This document shows, in pieces, positions 1 through 7,729 of a DNA stretch of 20,979 nucleotides. How positions within the stretch are numbered: position 1 is the first letter of the stretch; every line of letters starts with the position of its first letter. Both the position numbers and the translations under genes were made by a program. The stretch is from a virus. The DNA lies in IMG/VR virus record IMGVR_UViG_3300027704_000203, positions 1 to 20,979 of that record. One strand, 5' to 3'. The notes below the pieces were generated by a model. It made no database searches. It was not told where the DNA came from and worked only from the letters and a program-made list of their open reading frames with translations.

Positions 1-126
1 CTTCTGATCTCTTTGGCTCAGTAAATTATCAATGGATGACCCAATGTCTTTTAGATCACTGGCGTGTTCTAATCCCGTTTTAACCAGCGCAATAGCTGCA
101 AGTGTTGCTGAGATTGGTTCTACCAT
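1..126 (-). CDS. Hypothetical phage protein, partial (N-terminal 42 aa)
   Basis: The gene starts at the ATG at 126 and runs off the left edge, so only 42 codons are visible. The N-terminus reads MVEPISATLAAIALVKTGLE, a hydrophobic, alanine-rich helix, followed by a polar stretch ending in RDQK. It begins 3 bases after the stop of the 110-aa gene, in the same strand and operon, at the end of the tail-fibre cluster. I associate short proteins with this kind of hydrophobic start with tail regions of marine phages, but no function is established. It may be a membrane-associated or virion protein. The true length is unknown. Confidence 0.6.
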   Translation of the reverse strand, partial: MVEPISATLAAIALVKTGLEHASDLKDIGSSIDNLLSQRDQK

Positions 127-129
127 TAT

Positions 130-462
130 TTATTCAATTTCAACCCAAGCTAAAGTGTCTTCATCCCATTCATACATCTTGTCATCAACAGGCATAGGTG
201 TCGGAGCTTGCCAGTCGTCGTTACTGTCTAATGCCCAACTTGGGAATGGCTGTGATGCTATAAACTTATCCTTAACTGCATCGTAGGTCATGCCAATGCC
301 AGCAAACTGTTTGCGAATGTTATTGTTGTAGCTAGTCTGCACCCAAGAGTCAGAAGACACGTTGGGTGTTAGCCAATCTTGTATCTCTTGTTCAGTCCAT
401 TCGTTGTCCATCACTAAGACTTGATGAACAATGTTGTTATTAATTTGTGCGTAATGTGCCAT
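130..462 (-). CDS. Conserved phage protein next to tail fibres (110 aa)
   Basis: This is a complete small acidic ORF. It opens with a strand-like segment (residues 1-20, MAHYAQINNNIVHQVLVMDN). A central segment, WVQTSYNNNIRKQFAGIGMT (about 41-60), is followed by YDAVKDKFI, and the C-terminus is Trp- and Asp-rich (WALDSNDDWQAP and MYEWDEDTLAWVE). I recognise this pattern as a conserved small protein found beside tail-fibre genes in many marine phages. It is usually unnamed and sometimes suspected of being a fibre-assembly or accessory protein. It follows the glycine-rich tip gene by 9 bases, which fits a fibre-related job. The function is inferred from position only. Confidence 0.8.
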   Translation of the reverse strand: MAHYAQINNNIVHQVLVMDNEWTEQEIQDWLTPNVSSDSWVQTSYNNNIRKQFAGIGMTYDAVKDKFIASQPFPSWALDSNDDWQAPTPMPVDDKMYEWDEDTLAWVEIE

Positions 463-471
463 ATCTATGCC

Positions 472-1392
472 CTATGCAGCCTGAAAACGATAACGGACTA
501 TGACAATGCCAGAGCCCCCCGCGCCGCCATTGTAGCCTACGCCAGCACCGCCACCGCCTGATCCAGTGTTTGCTGTTCCTGCACCACCAGTGCCACCCGA
601 ATTTGTGGATTTACCCGCGCCACCGCCGCCACTACCAGCATATCCGTTAGCTCCAAAGTTGTGACCTCCGCCTCCGCCGCCTCCACATTTCGTGACCGAC
701 GATCCGGTAATGCTACTCGCTTTTCCTGAGCCACCATCCCCAGCATTGTTGTTGACCCCGTTAGTGCCAGCAGAACCAGCACCGCCGCCTCCCGCCGCCG
801 CTGAAGATACACCAGTATTAGGCCCCCCGGTGCCGCCGTTGTTTCCATACGAGGTACTGCCGCCACCAGATTTTGAGCCAAGACCGCCACCACCACCTGA
901 TCCACCAGAAGCACCTGTACCCCACGAACCACTGAAGTAACCGCCTCGTCCACCACCTGATGATGTGATCCCGTTAAATACAGAGTTTGATCCTTGTCCC
1001 GGCGCACCAGATGTATTTGTGCCTCCAGAACCACCTGATCCAACAGTTACCGAGTGGCTTCCACCTGTAATTGCTAAACCCGTTCCAGACCTATGACCGC
1101 CAGCACCGCCACCGCCACCGATATAAGCACCGCCACCGCCGCCTCCTGCGATAACCAAGTATTCTACAACAGCGTCTGAACCAAGTGTCGTTACCGTAAA
1201 CGTGCCACCAGAATTAAACGTATGCACTTTGAAATCGCCATCAGTGGTTATAGACCCCCCGGTAGCGACCGTATGCGTGAAAGCAGAAAATTCAAGAGTA
1301 TTAAGGTTTTCAATATCGCCTGATGATATAGTATTAATCTTTTCTATATCACCTAGTGCAATAGTGTTAAATTTTTCAATTGCATTTGCCAT
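472..1392 (-). CDS. Glycine-rich tail fibre tip / adhesin-like protein (306 aa)
   Basis: The N-terminal 35 residues carry three imperfect 11-residue repeats: IEKFNTIALGD, IEKINTISSGD and IENLNTLEF. A beta-rich segment follows (about 36-80, with FKVHTFNSGGTFTVTTLGSD and VVEYLVIAGG). Most of the rest, about 80-295, is glycine-, serine- and alanine-rich with many GGGG runs. The protein ends in a hydrophobic strand, SGIVIVRYRF. This matches the glycine-rich domain of phage fibre tips and adhesins; polyglycine-II packing is known in T-even gp38-type adhesins. The role in receptor binding at the distal fibre is inferred. The start codon overlaps the stop of the long fibre gene as TAATG, so the two are likely translationally coupled. 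The high-GC repetitive codons create spurious ORFs in other frames. Confidence 0.85.
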   Translation of the reverse strand: MANAIEKFNTIALGDIEKINTISSGDIENLNTLEFSAFTHTVATGGSITTDGDFKVHTFNSGGTFTVTTLGSDAVVEYLVIAGGGGGGAYIGGGGGAGGHRSGTGLAITGGSHSVTVGSGGSGGTNTSGAPGQGSNSVFNGITSSGGGRGGYFSGSWGTGASGGSGGGGGLGSKSGGGSTSYGNNGGTGGPNTGVSSAAAGGGGAGSAGTNGVNNNAGDGGSGKASSITGSSVTKCGGGGGGGHNFGANGYAGSGGGGAGKSTNSGGTGGAGTANTGSGGGGAGVGYNGGAGGSGIVIVRYRFQAA

Positions 1393-4022
1393 TATGCGTG
1401 CTCAATCACATCCATACTTGGGTTTATGTAAACAACGTCAGGGCTAAGTGCTACTCCAACTACATTAACAAATGCGCCATCTGTAGTTGGTGCTGTGTGT
1501 GTCATAGCTCCTGCCGTTTCTGAGAGGTACAATGTTGATCCTGTTGTGAAATTAAATGTATCATCCCTTATGAATCCTTGCAGCAGTACTGTTCCCGTTG
1601 CAGTATCTCCGATTGCGGCAGGAGCTATTCCTAGCACTCTAGCCGTCGCGTATGCGCTTGCATCTGCTGTGACAACTTCTGATGTTGTCGTGTGGATACA
1701 AACTAATTTAAAAGCTGCTATTGCTCCACCAGCTAACATTTGTGCTGATAGCCCTGTAAAAGTGTGGTCAGTAGTTCCGAGTAATGGCGTTGATATATTT
1801 ACAGATTTTGCTTCTGAAAGAACTACATTTTCTTCTCTAACAGCAGCTAAATTAGCTGGAGTTAATGCTCTAGCAGTGTCACTACCTGTCACAGCTTCCG
1901 CATCTGTTGCTAGTTCTACTAAGCCAATGACAGTCGCGCTTGCTGTCTTAGCGTGTAATGAGGCGGGTGTAACTGCGCGGGCAGCGTCTGTTCCTGCAAT
2001 TGATTCAGCATCCGTGGCTAATTCAACTATACCTGCTGCTGTAGCAGATGAAGTATTAGAAGCCATGATAATATTAGAACCTTCAATCGCTAATATACCA
2101 GCAGATATTCTTGTTATAGTAGAGTCAGTAGCATGTCCTAGTTCGATGCCTGTTACCTGTGGACTATCCCCTGTACCTACACCTATACTTGTTCGTAGTG
2201 TTGCACCACTTTCAGCTACAGGGTCAGTAGTTCCATCTCCTACTATCATTTGCCCATCAGTTAGAACCGCCATAGCAGTTATTGCACCAGTACCTGATCC
2301 TAAAAGTATACCACCATCTGTAAGGGTTGATACTCCTGTACCACCATCTGCTACAACAATGTCAGTAATTCCAGTAACTGAACCACCCTCGATGTTAGCA
2401 ATTAGTGTACCTATGGCATAGCCTGTACCGCTGGTGTTAACGGTAGTAGTAGGGGCAACTTGTAGGTCTTTAAATAACTTCCATTTACCACTATCGTTTG
2501 CATCTCTAAACAATCCACTAAAGAGGTCTTGTGATCCTGAAGTGTCGTACAGGCCATAAAGGCCAATGTCTACACTATCAGCCCCACCATTCCCTGAAGC
2601 TAAAATAATAAGAGGGTCTTCTACTGAAAGTGTTGCAGTATTTACAGTTACAGTATCTCCATTAACTGTTAAGTCACCTGTTACTACTAGGTCTGCACCA
2701 ACATTTAAAGTACTAGCAAATGATGCAACACCTGCTGCTGTCATTTCAAAGTCACTTGTATCAGCTAATGCAGTAGAGGAGTGTATCTTAAAGATATCAC
2801 TGTCACTGTCATCAATTCCTATTACAAACTTTGTTGTGCCACCTGATTGTAAATTGAGGGCTACGTCACCTGAACCAGCAGCTACGTTAGCTGTATAGCC
2901 AGCAGAAGTAATAACACCGCTTGTTGTGTCATCTCCACTATTAATTAAAAAAGCATCGTCTACATTAAGAGTGTTAGTTGCTAGTGTTATATTAGTACCA
3001 GCTACCAGAGCAGTTTTATTTACGGCGATAGCTGCACCAGATGCTACGCTTGCATTTACTACAGCGTTTGCAGCTAACTCATCAGCACCTACTGCGTCAT
3101 CAGCTAAGTGTGCGTTATCAATAGAGCCGTCTACATACTGATCTGAGTCAACAGAGTTTGCTGCCATCATCGCCGCAACTATTTGTGTCTCACCAATTAA
3201 ACCAGTTGAAGTTGAGCCTAAGACCCTATTGGCAGTTGCAAGGTTTTGCATCTTTGCATAAGTAACTGCATCAGCCGCTATGGCAACAGCACCTGAAGCT
3301 GCTAATGTTGCATCACCAGATACAGCAACGGGGGTATAGTTAGTTCCATCCCCTACTAAGAGATGCCCTGCCGTGTTAGTAGCCATGAAGAAATCATCGC
3401 CTGAAACAGTTAGATCCCCTGTTACAGTCATGTTGCCACCAGCTATCACACGACCTGCATCAGACATGTCGATAGTCAGTGCTGTAACAACAGATCCCCC
3501 GTCATTACCTTTGAAGATAATATCTTTATCGGATACTTTAGATTCAACGATTACGTTACTTCCACTGTTGTGAAAGCGTAGAAGCTCAGTGCCACTATCT
3601 GTATAGCTTATTCCAGTAGCTGCTGTACCTGCATCAAGAATTATACCACCAGCTGAAACAATTGATGTGGTTAAGAATAGGCTTTTGAAAGCATTAGATG
3701 CACCACCCAAGTTGATATCGTTAGTTGTAGTTGGCAGTATCGCGCCATCAGATATAAACGCTTGCTGAGTAGATGTTCCAGATACATCTACAAAGAACTC
3801 AATAAAATCATTTGAGGAATCAATGAGGACTTTGTTTAAAGGGGTAGAGCTACCTGCATCACCAATTAGAGGAAGCACTGGCCCCTCAGCTGCTGTCCCA
3901 TCATGCTTGTGTCCAGATGATGAAGAAAATGCTGCGAGGATCTGGTCAAACTCATTGTTCGTATCATCAGATTGTATGATATCGCCAGTGGTAAAACTCT
4001 CTTGCCGTGTGTAACCCGCCAT
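1392..4022 (-). CDS. Long tail fibre / structural repeat protein (876 aa)
   Basis: A large Ala/Thr/Gly/Asp-rich protein with almost no cysteine, typical of trimeric beta-structured fibres. The N-terminus (MAGYTRQESFTTGD, then about 20 residues on SGHKHDGT) resembles the start of the neighbouring 209-aa protein and may attach to the tail. The centre contains repeated GDLTV(S/N)GD segments and a stretch around SVEDPLIILASGNGGADSVD that I know from cyanophage fibre proteins. Near the C-terminus are two phage-fibre repeats of the VELATDAE...TPA(S/N)L type, about 662-689 and 698-724. The last roughly 145 residues form a separate beta-rich domain ending MDVIEHA. A GGAAA-type ribosome site (AGGAAAATAAAATG) supports the start. 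It probably forms the fibre shaft, with the downstream glycine-rich protein as a tip candidate. Confidence 0.88.
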   Translation of the reverse strand: MAGYTRQESFTTGDIIQSDDTNNEFDQILAAFSSSSGHKHDGTAAEGPVLPLIGDAGSSTPLNKVLIDSSNDFIEFFVDVSGTSTQQAFISDGAILPTTTNDINLGGASNAFKSLFLTTSIVSAGGIILDAGTAATGISYTDSGTELLRFHNSGSNVIVESKVSDKDIIFKGNDGGSVVTALTIDMSDAGRVIAGGNMTVTGDLTVSGDDFFMATNTAGHLLVGDGTNYTPVAVSGDATLAASGAVAIAADAVTYAKMQNLATANRVLGSTSTGLIGETQIVAAMMAANSVDSDQYVDGSIDNAHLADDAVGADELAANAVVNASVASGAAIAVNKTALVAGTNITLATNTLNVDDAFLINSGDDTTSGVITSAGYTANVAAGSGDVALNLQSGGTTKFVIGIDDSDSDIFKIHSSTALADTSDFEMTAAGVASFASTLNVGADLVVTGDLTVNGDTVTVNTATLSVEDPLIILASGNGGADSVDIGLYGLYDTSGSQDLFSGLFRDANDSGKWKLFKDLQVAPTTTVNTSGTGYAIGTLIANIEGGSVTGITDIVVADGGTGVSTLTDGGILLGSGTGAITAMAVLTDGQMIVGDGTTDPVAESGATLRTSIGVGTGDSPQVTGIELGHATDSTITRISAGILAIEGSNIIMASNTSSATAAGIVELATDAESIAGTDAARAVTPASLHAKTASATVIGLVELATDAEAVTGSDTARALTPANLAAVREENVVLSEAKSVNISTPLLGTTDHTFTGLSAQMLAGGAIAAFKLVCIHTTTSEVVTADASAYATARVLGIAPAAIGDTATGTVLLQGFIRDDTFNFTTGSTLYLSETAGAMTHTAPTTDGAFVNVVGVALSPDVVYINPSMDVIEHA

Positions 4023-4036
4023 TTTATTTTCCTATA

Positions 4037-4666
4037 TTAAGCAGCATTGTAACGGTATTCGAGAACAACAGTTCCGTTCACAGCTGCTATCTTATCTGCG
4101 TTAGCTGCCCAGCCATCTGCATAGTTCAAGTGCACCGTGTGTGCAGCGCCTGTAAGTATGTTTAAGACAGTGCCTACTTGAGAGATCTCATCTGTACCGT
4201 TGGTATCAGGTGCAGCAGTTCCTGTAAGGATATTCTCAAAAGTGGCTGTGCCGTTTAATGCAGTAACAGCACCAGAAGCAATGACTGTTCCAAGTCCAAC
4301 TTCTGGGGTGTCGTTTGTTGTCGAAACACCACTCAAGTTCACCTGGATGTAGGCATTCTTTATTGTTATGTTACCTGCTGGCGCAGTCCAAATTAAAGAA
4401 CCAACACCCAAGTCAGCACTGTGACCAACCGTTAGAGCTATGTTGGTGAGTGTAAGTACAACGGTGTTGTTAATACCTGTTCCATAGGTAACAGCCGTTA
4501 CATTGGCCCCTGGTGTTCCTGTATTAATTGCAGTTTGGTGACTGACCTCTGCACCATCCCCATCTGTAGTTCCATCATGGGTATGCCCAGTAGAAGGTCT
4601 AAATGCTGCATAGACTTTCTTTAGTTCATTCATGCTAAGTTTTTTCTGTAGTACGTAACCTACCAT
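4037..4666 (-). CDS. Fibre-related virion protein (209 aa)
   Basis: A short beta-rich protein of Thr, Ala, Val and Asn with no cysteine. Its first 40 residues (MVGYVLQKKLSMNELKKVYA, then AFRPSTGHTHDGT) parallel the N-terminus of the 876-aa fibre, including the GHxHDGT motif. The remainder reads as a beta-sandwich, with repeated strand patterns such as VVLTLTNIALTVGH, and ends in TVVLEYRYNAA. An AGGA site 8 bases before the ATG supports the start. It lies between the nozzle and long-fibre genes. I infer a short fibre, tail spike base or fibre adaptor. No exact family is recognised. Confidence 0.75.
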   Translation of the reverse strand: MVGYVLQKKLSMNELKKVYAAFRPSTGHTHDGTTDGDGAEVSHQTAINTGTPGANVTAVTYGTGINNTVVLTLTNIALTVGHSADLGVGSLIWTAPAGNITIKNAYIQVNLSGVSTTNDTPEVGLGTVIASGAVTALNGTATFENILTGTAAPDTNGTDEISQVGTVLNILTGAAHTVHLNYADGWAANADKIAAVNGTVVLEYRYNAA

Positions 4667-4678
4667 TGTCTTATCCTT

Positions 4679-6190
4679 TTATCGTCGTGTTCCTGCGCTG
4701 AACTCCAATTGGAAACCTCGCATCGTATATGGACTAGAGGTTGTCCCGTCATCTACTATTCTTATCGCTACTGCATTACCTGAGCCTTCAATAGGCTGTC
4801 TCAAAACAGGATCACTTGCTCCACCATAAATCCCAGTTCCATAAACTTGGGTTCCATAAACTGAAACAAGACTTGATACGGATAGCGGGTAAGGTGCGGG
4901 GTTAACTGCTGTGTCTACAGAGTAGTCGTACTTTAAAGCTATTGTTGCGTTGACCACAGACTCTGGCGAATAGTTAATAAGTAGGTGAGTAAAGGATTTG
5001 TGCAGACCTGCATCCCCCATCATTAAATCAGGAGATCGAAATGTTCCTTCAATTTCAGAACCATCAAAACTATTACCTTTTTCTTGCTGGTATATAAAAC
5101 CATCATACCCACCGTGTATGACTGTCTCTATCCCTGACAACCTGTCTGTGTCGGTAGAAGAAGGTTTGATTCCCCTTAACTCGGAAAACTCATACCCCTC
5201 ACCCTTGAGGACACATACGATCCCTTTAGTTTCGCGCTCTAATCTACCATCATTACAAAAGAATATTCGATATTGTGTCTTTGACGGTATGACTAAAGAT
5301 TCAAATAGCTCAGGGTCTGGCTGCTCAGCAAAAAGTGGGCGTACTGCTTGACTAATAGTTCCAAGTTCAACGTCACCAATTCTGGATGTACCAGCAATAG
5401 TTCTCAATCCATCAGGCCCAAGGTAAACTAGGTCACCTGCAAATTCCTGAATGGTAAATCCGCTAACACACCCAATGCTTCTCGCTACAGGCTGCATGGC
5501 AAAGTTAGAAAGTGAACTTCCTGTTAACTTAAATATCCTAGTTTCACCAAAAATGTATAACTCTTCACGGAAAACTTTCATTCCAACAATGGTGCTATCA
5601 ATCTTGATAGTCCCTGACCCATTGTTTGAAGTGAAATCATTTTCAGAAAAAGGTGCACTAAATGTAACTGTGTTTGTAGTAGAGTCTGCGAAGAATATGT
5701 GGTCTTTAAATATGGTTATGTGTTGAGGAGCAGAGGGTGCAGTCCCTGCCCCACTACCTGATGCCCCATTTAAATCTACGAGATTAGTGCCGTCCCATGT
5801 ACTAGCGTGATTAGCACCATCTGCAAATACAATCTTGTCTGTCCCGTTAAAATTAAAGCGTTCAAAACTATATCGTTTAGCACCTGTTCGACCTGTATCT
5901 ATCTGTGTCCATACACCTGTTTTTCCTCCAGTAAATATTTTCTCACCACGAGCAGCTATAATTTTATTACCAAATATAGCAGACATTAAAACTTTCTCTG
6001 CTGCCGATCCTGTAAATGGAACTAATGTAGAATTGAATTTTACATAGCCATTGATGCGGCGATACCCCCCTCGTATCGAAGGTTCAAAATTCTGCAACTC
6101 AACAGCAGCCCCTGGGTTAATCTCAAAGCTTGATTTATTTAGGACTAGGCCACCTGATAGAGAAAATACAAAGGGTACAATCTCTGCCAT
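4679..6190 (-). CDS. Tail nozzle / tail accessory protein, P22 gp10-like (503 aa)
   Basis: The N-terminus (VPFVFSLSGGLVLNKSSFEI, then PGAAVELQNFEPSIRGGYRR) and the repeated strand-turn units (DKIVFADGANHASTWDGTNL, HITIFKDHIFFAD, GMKVFREELYIFGETRIFKL, DLVYLGPDGLR) look like a beta-propeller. Such propellers form the tail nozzle or hub in podoviruses: P22 gp10 and related phage stabilisation proteins. In the virion this would sit below the adaptor and carry the fibres. It directly follows the adaptor gene with a one-base TAATG overlap and precedes the fibre genes, the expected order. The length of about 500 residues fits the family. The exact family assignment is from recognition of pattern and context, not a search. 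Confidence 0.8.
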   Translation of the reverse strand: MAEIVPFVFSLSGGLVLNKSSFEINPGAAVELQNFEPSIRGGYRRINGYVKFNSTLVPFTGSAAEKVLMSAIFGNKIIAARGEKIFTGGKTGVWTQIDTGRTGAKRYSFERFNFNGTDKIVFADGANHASTWDGTNLVDLNGASGSGAGTAPSAPQHITIFKDHIFFADSTTNTVTFSAPFSENDFTSNNGSGTIKIDSTIVGMKVFREELYIFGETRIFKLTGSSLSNFAMQPVARSIGCVSGFTIQEFAGDLVYLGPDGLRTIAGTSRIGDVELGTISQAVRPLFAEQPDPELFESLVIPSKTQYRIFFCNDGRLERETKGIVCVLKGEGYEFSELRGIKPSSTDTDRLSGIETVIHGGYDGFIYQQEKGNSFDGSEIEGTFRSPDLMMGDAGLHKSFTHLLINYSPESVVNATIALKYDYSVDTAVNPAPYPLSVSSLVSVYGTQVYGTGIYGGASDPVLRQPIEGSGNAVAIRIVDDGTTSSPYTMRGFQLEFSAGTRR

Positions 6191-7122
6191 TAGAAATTAT
6201 ACCTACTTGCCATGTTGCCTGAGCCATGTGCGCGAGGGTTATAATGTGATCGAAGGTAATCGTAATTGTTAATCAGTAGGGTACGCATGTTCTTAACACC
6301 CTTCTCAAATCTATCTAGAGAAATAGCAGCTGTCTGATTATCCTGTCTGTACTGATAGAGGTAATACATAGCACCATCTACGACCACGCTCAGGTAAGCT
6401 TCAGGGACAGTGGGAACATCACCATGTCCAGACAGGTCTGTAGGCTGATTATAGTATTCAAAATCTATTAGATAAGTTTTGTTCGGGAAGGGATAGAACC
6501 CATAATTATTATCGGGGGTGCGAAATACGTTTGTTGGTGTCCCCCCACCTGAGAACTGAGAAACTACAGAGTTGTCTACATGAGTGACAGCTGAAGTAGA
6601 ACTTGCTGCACGGGTGCAACCAGTGAATGAAGTTGATGATACGCCTGTGTAGGTAATGACCTCATCTTCTATTTGGATATCACCAGTGGCACTGAAACCA
6701 GCGGTACTATCCACGGGAACAGTTGTTACGCTATTACTAACTGCGCTACTGAGGAGAGTTACTTTTGCATTATCTTCTTGAAAGAAGAATTTAGTAATAT
6801 AATCGTTGTAGTCTATCTTGTTTAATTTACGAGCTTCATTACCATCCCCGTCATTACGTATGCGGAATGTGTTGTATGCTATAGTTTTAAATGATGCGGG
6901 AGCAGTATACCTAGTTTTTCCTGGAGATACTGTAACAGAGGCCGTTGTATGATTGAAAGGCCATGAGAATTCAGATTGGTTGACGTGACGTATGGATGAG
7001 TTAACGGCACTCTTAGCTTGGGTTTGGATACCACGAGAACCTGCAAAGGTTGTTGATGTAAGGACAGGTTCGTTTAACCTCGTAAGAAGTTCGTTGGTCA
7101 AACTTAGAAAATTGTAAGTCAT
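6190..7122 (-). CDS. Head-to-tail adaptor, SU10-type, with an inserted domain (310 aa)
   Basis: The N-terminal helical part (MTYNFLSLTNELLTRLNEPV, then the AKSAVNSSIRHVNQSEFSWP segment) and the C-terminal helices (YLSVVVDGAMYYLYQYRQDN, FEKGVKNMRTLLINNYDYL) resemble the SU10 adaptor family. These proteins form a ring between portal and tail nozzle in podovirus-like virions. Residues about 119-190 look like an extra module: SSAVSNSVTTVPVDSTAGF, then IQIEDEVITYTG and TGCTRA. This is a beta-domain pattern that recurs in marine phage structural proteins. The core resumes at GTPTNVFRTPDNNYGFYPFP. The gene follows the 7171-7198 hairpin and is coupled to the nozzle gene by TAATG. The adaptor call is firm in context; the insert boundaries are estimates. 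Confidence 0.82.
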   Translation of the reverse strand: MTYNFLSLTNELLTRLNEPVLTSTTFAGSRGIQTQAKSAVNSSIRHVNQSEFSWPFNHTTASVTVSPGKTRYTAPASFKTIAYNTFRIRNDGDGNEARKLNKIDYNDYITKFFFQEDNAKVTLLSSAVSNSVTTVPVDSTAGFSATGDIQIEDEVITYTGVSSTSFTGCTRAASSTSAVTHVDNSVVSQFSGGGTPTNVFRTPDNNYGFYPFPNKTYLIDFEYYNQPTDLSGHGDVPTVPEAYLSVVVDGAMYYLYQYRQDNQTAAISLDRFEKGVKNMRTLLINNYDYLRSHYNPRAHGSGNMASRYNF

Positions 7123-7170
7123 AAAGAGTTCTCATTACCAAGCTCTTCAAATGGAAAAGTAATAGAAAAT

Positions 7171-7198
7171 GTGGGAAGAAGATTTCTCAACTTCCCAC
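7171..7198 (-). terminator. Hairpin between capsid and tail genes, possible terminator
   Basis: Arms GTGGGAAG (7171-7178) and CTTCCCAC (7191-7198) are perfectly complementary, with a 12-base loop and one more A-T pair possible outside. In the leftward transcript the hairpin is followed by ATTTTCTATTAC, a U-rich but broken tail. It sits in the 85-base gap between the 169-aa gene and the adaptor gene, one of the few gaps in the late block. It could be a partial terminator that keeps capsid transcripts more abundant than tail transcripts, or an mRNA-stabilising 3' hairpin. The imperfect U-run lowers confidence in termination. Confidence 0.5.
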
Positions 7199-7207
7199 AA
7201 TTCTTAA

Positions 7208-7717
7208 CTAGGACAAATAATCACGATCTGCCGCTGGGATGTCATTTGAATGATCTGAGATATCCATAACCAAGGCCCAACATCTGATCAAACCTGTGGT
7301 TACGTCTACACCAGTACCAGCTGTTACTAAGTCTAAGGTATCCTGTGCAGTAGTAACGGCTAGGCCAGCAAAGTTAGTAGCAGCACCAGCACTCACTGAT
7401 CCAGCTGCTGAACCACTATCGCAGTCCATAGCAACAACGAATAAATCATCATCGCCACCGTATCCCCAATCAAGGGTTAGGTCAGCAGCACCAGCGTCTG
7501 TAGCTGTGATAACTTCTAGTCCACCGTATAGCAGTGCAGTTTGCGCTGGCACTGTAATACATTGGATAACATCCGCAGCTGCGATAGCACCACCTTTTTT
7601 AGTAGTGACAACCGCCATGTCTACGTATGCCTCAACGAGGTAGGGCATACGGGTTTTGCCGTGTCGAGATGAATGCGTAGTAGCATTCGGGTTTAATGCA
7701 ACATTAACAGTAGCCAT
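7208..7717 (-). CDS. Candidate capsid decoration protein (169 aa)
   Basis: The N-terminus reads MATVNVALNPNATTHSSRHG, then KTRMPYLVEAYVDM. The middle is Ala/Gly/Thr-rich with strand-like segments (VIQCITVPAQTALLYGGLEV, DLTLDWGYGGDDDLFVVAMD). The C-terminus, WALVMDISDHSNDIPAADRDYLS, is polar. It follows the major capsid gene by 12 bases, with a GGGG ribosome site 7 bases from its ATG, and is followed by a hairpin. It is therefore probably expressed at capsid-like level. Position and beta-rich composition suggest a head decoration or capsid-stabilising protein. This is inference, as I do not recognise the family. It could be another minor virion protein. Confidence 0.75.
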   Translation of the reverse strand: MATVNVALNPNATTHSSRHGKTRMPYLVEAYVDMAVVTTKKGGAIAAADVIQCITVPAQTALLYGGLEVITATDAGAADLTLDWGYGGDDDLFVVAMDCDSGSAAGSVSAGAATNFAGLAVTTAQDTLDLVTAGTGVDVTTGLIRCWALVMDISDHSNDIPAADRDYLS

Positions 7718-7729
7718 TTTATATCCCCT

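Noticed and set aside
537-1043. 168-codon minus-strand frame and an 82-codon plus-strand Pro-rich frame in the glycine-rich gene
   Set aside because: Both are shadows of GGN-rich codons in the tip protein.
1495-2421. 308-codon plus-strand open frame
   Set aside because: It lies antisense within the 876-aa fibre gene, whose Ala/Thr/Val repeats keep other frames open; it has no ribosome site or plausible domain.
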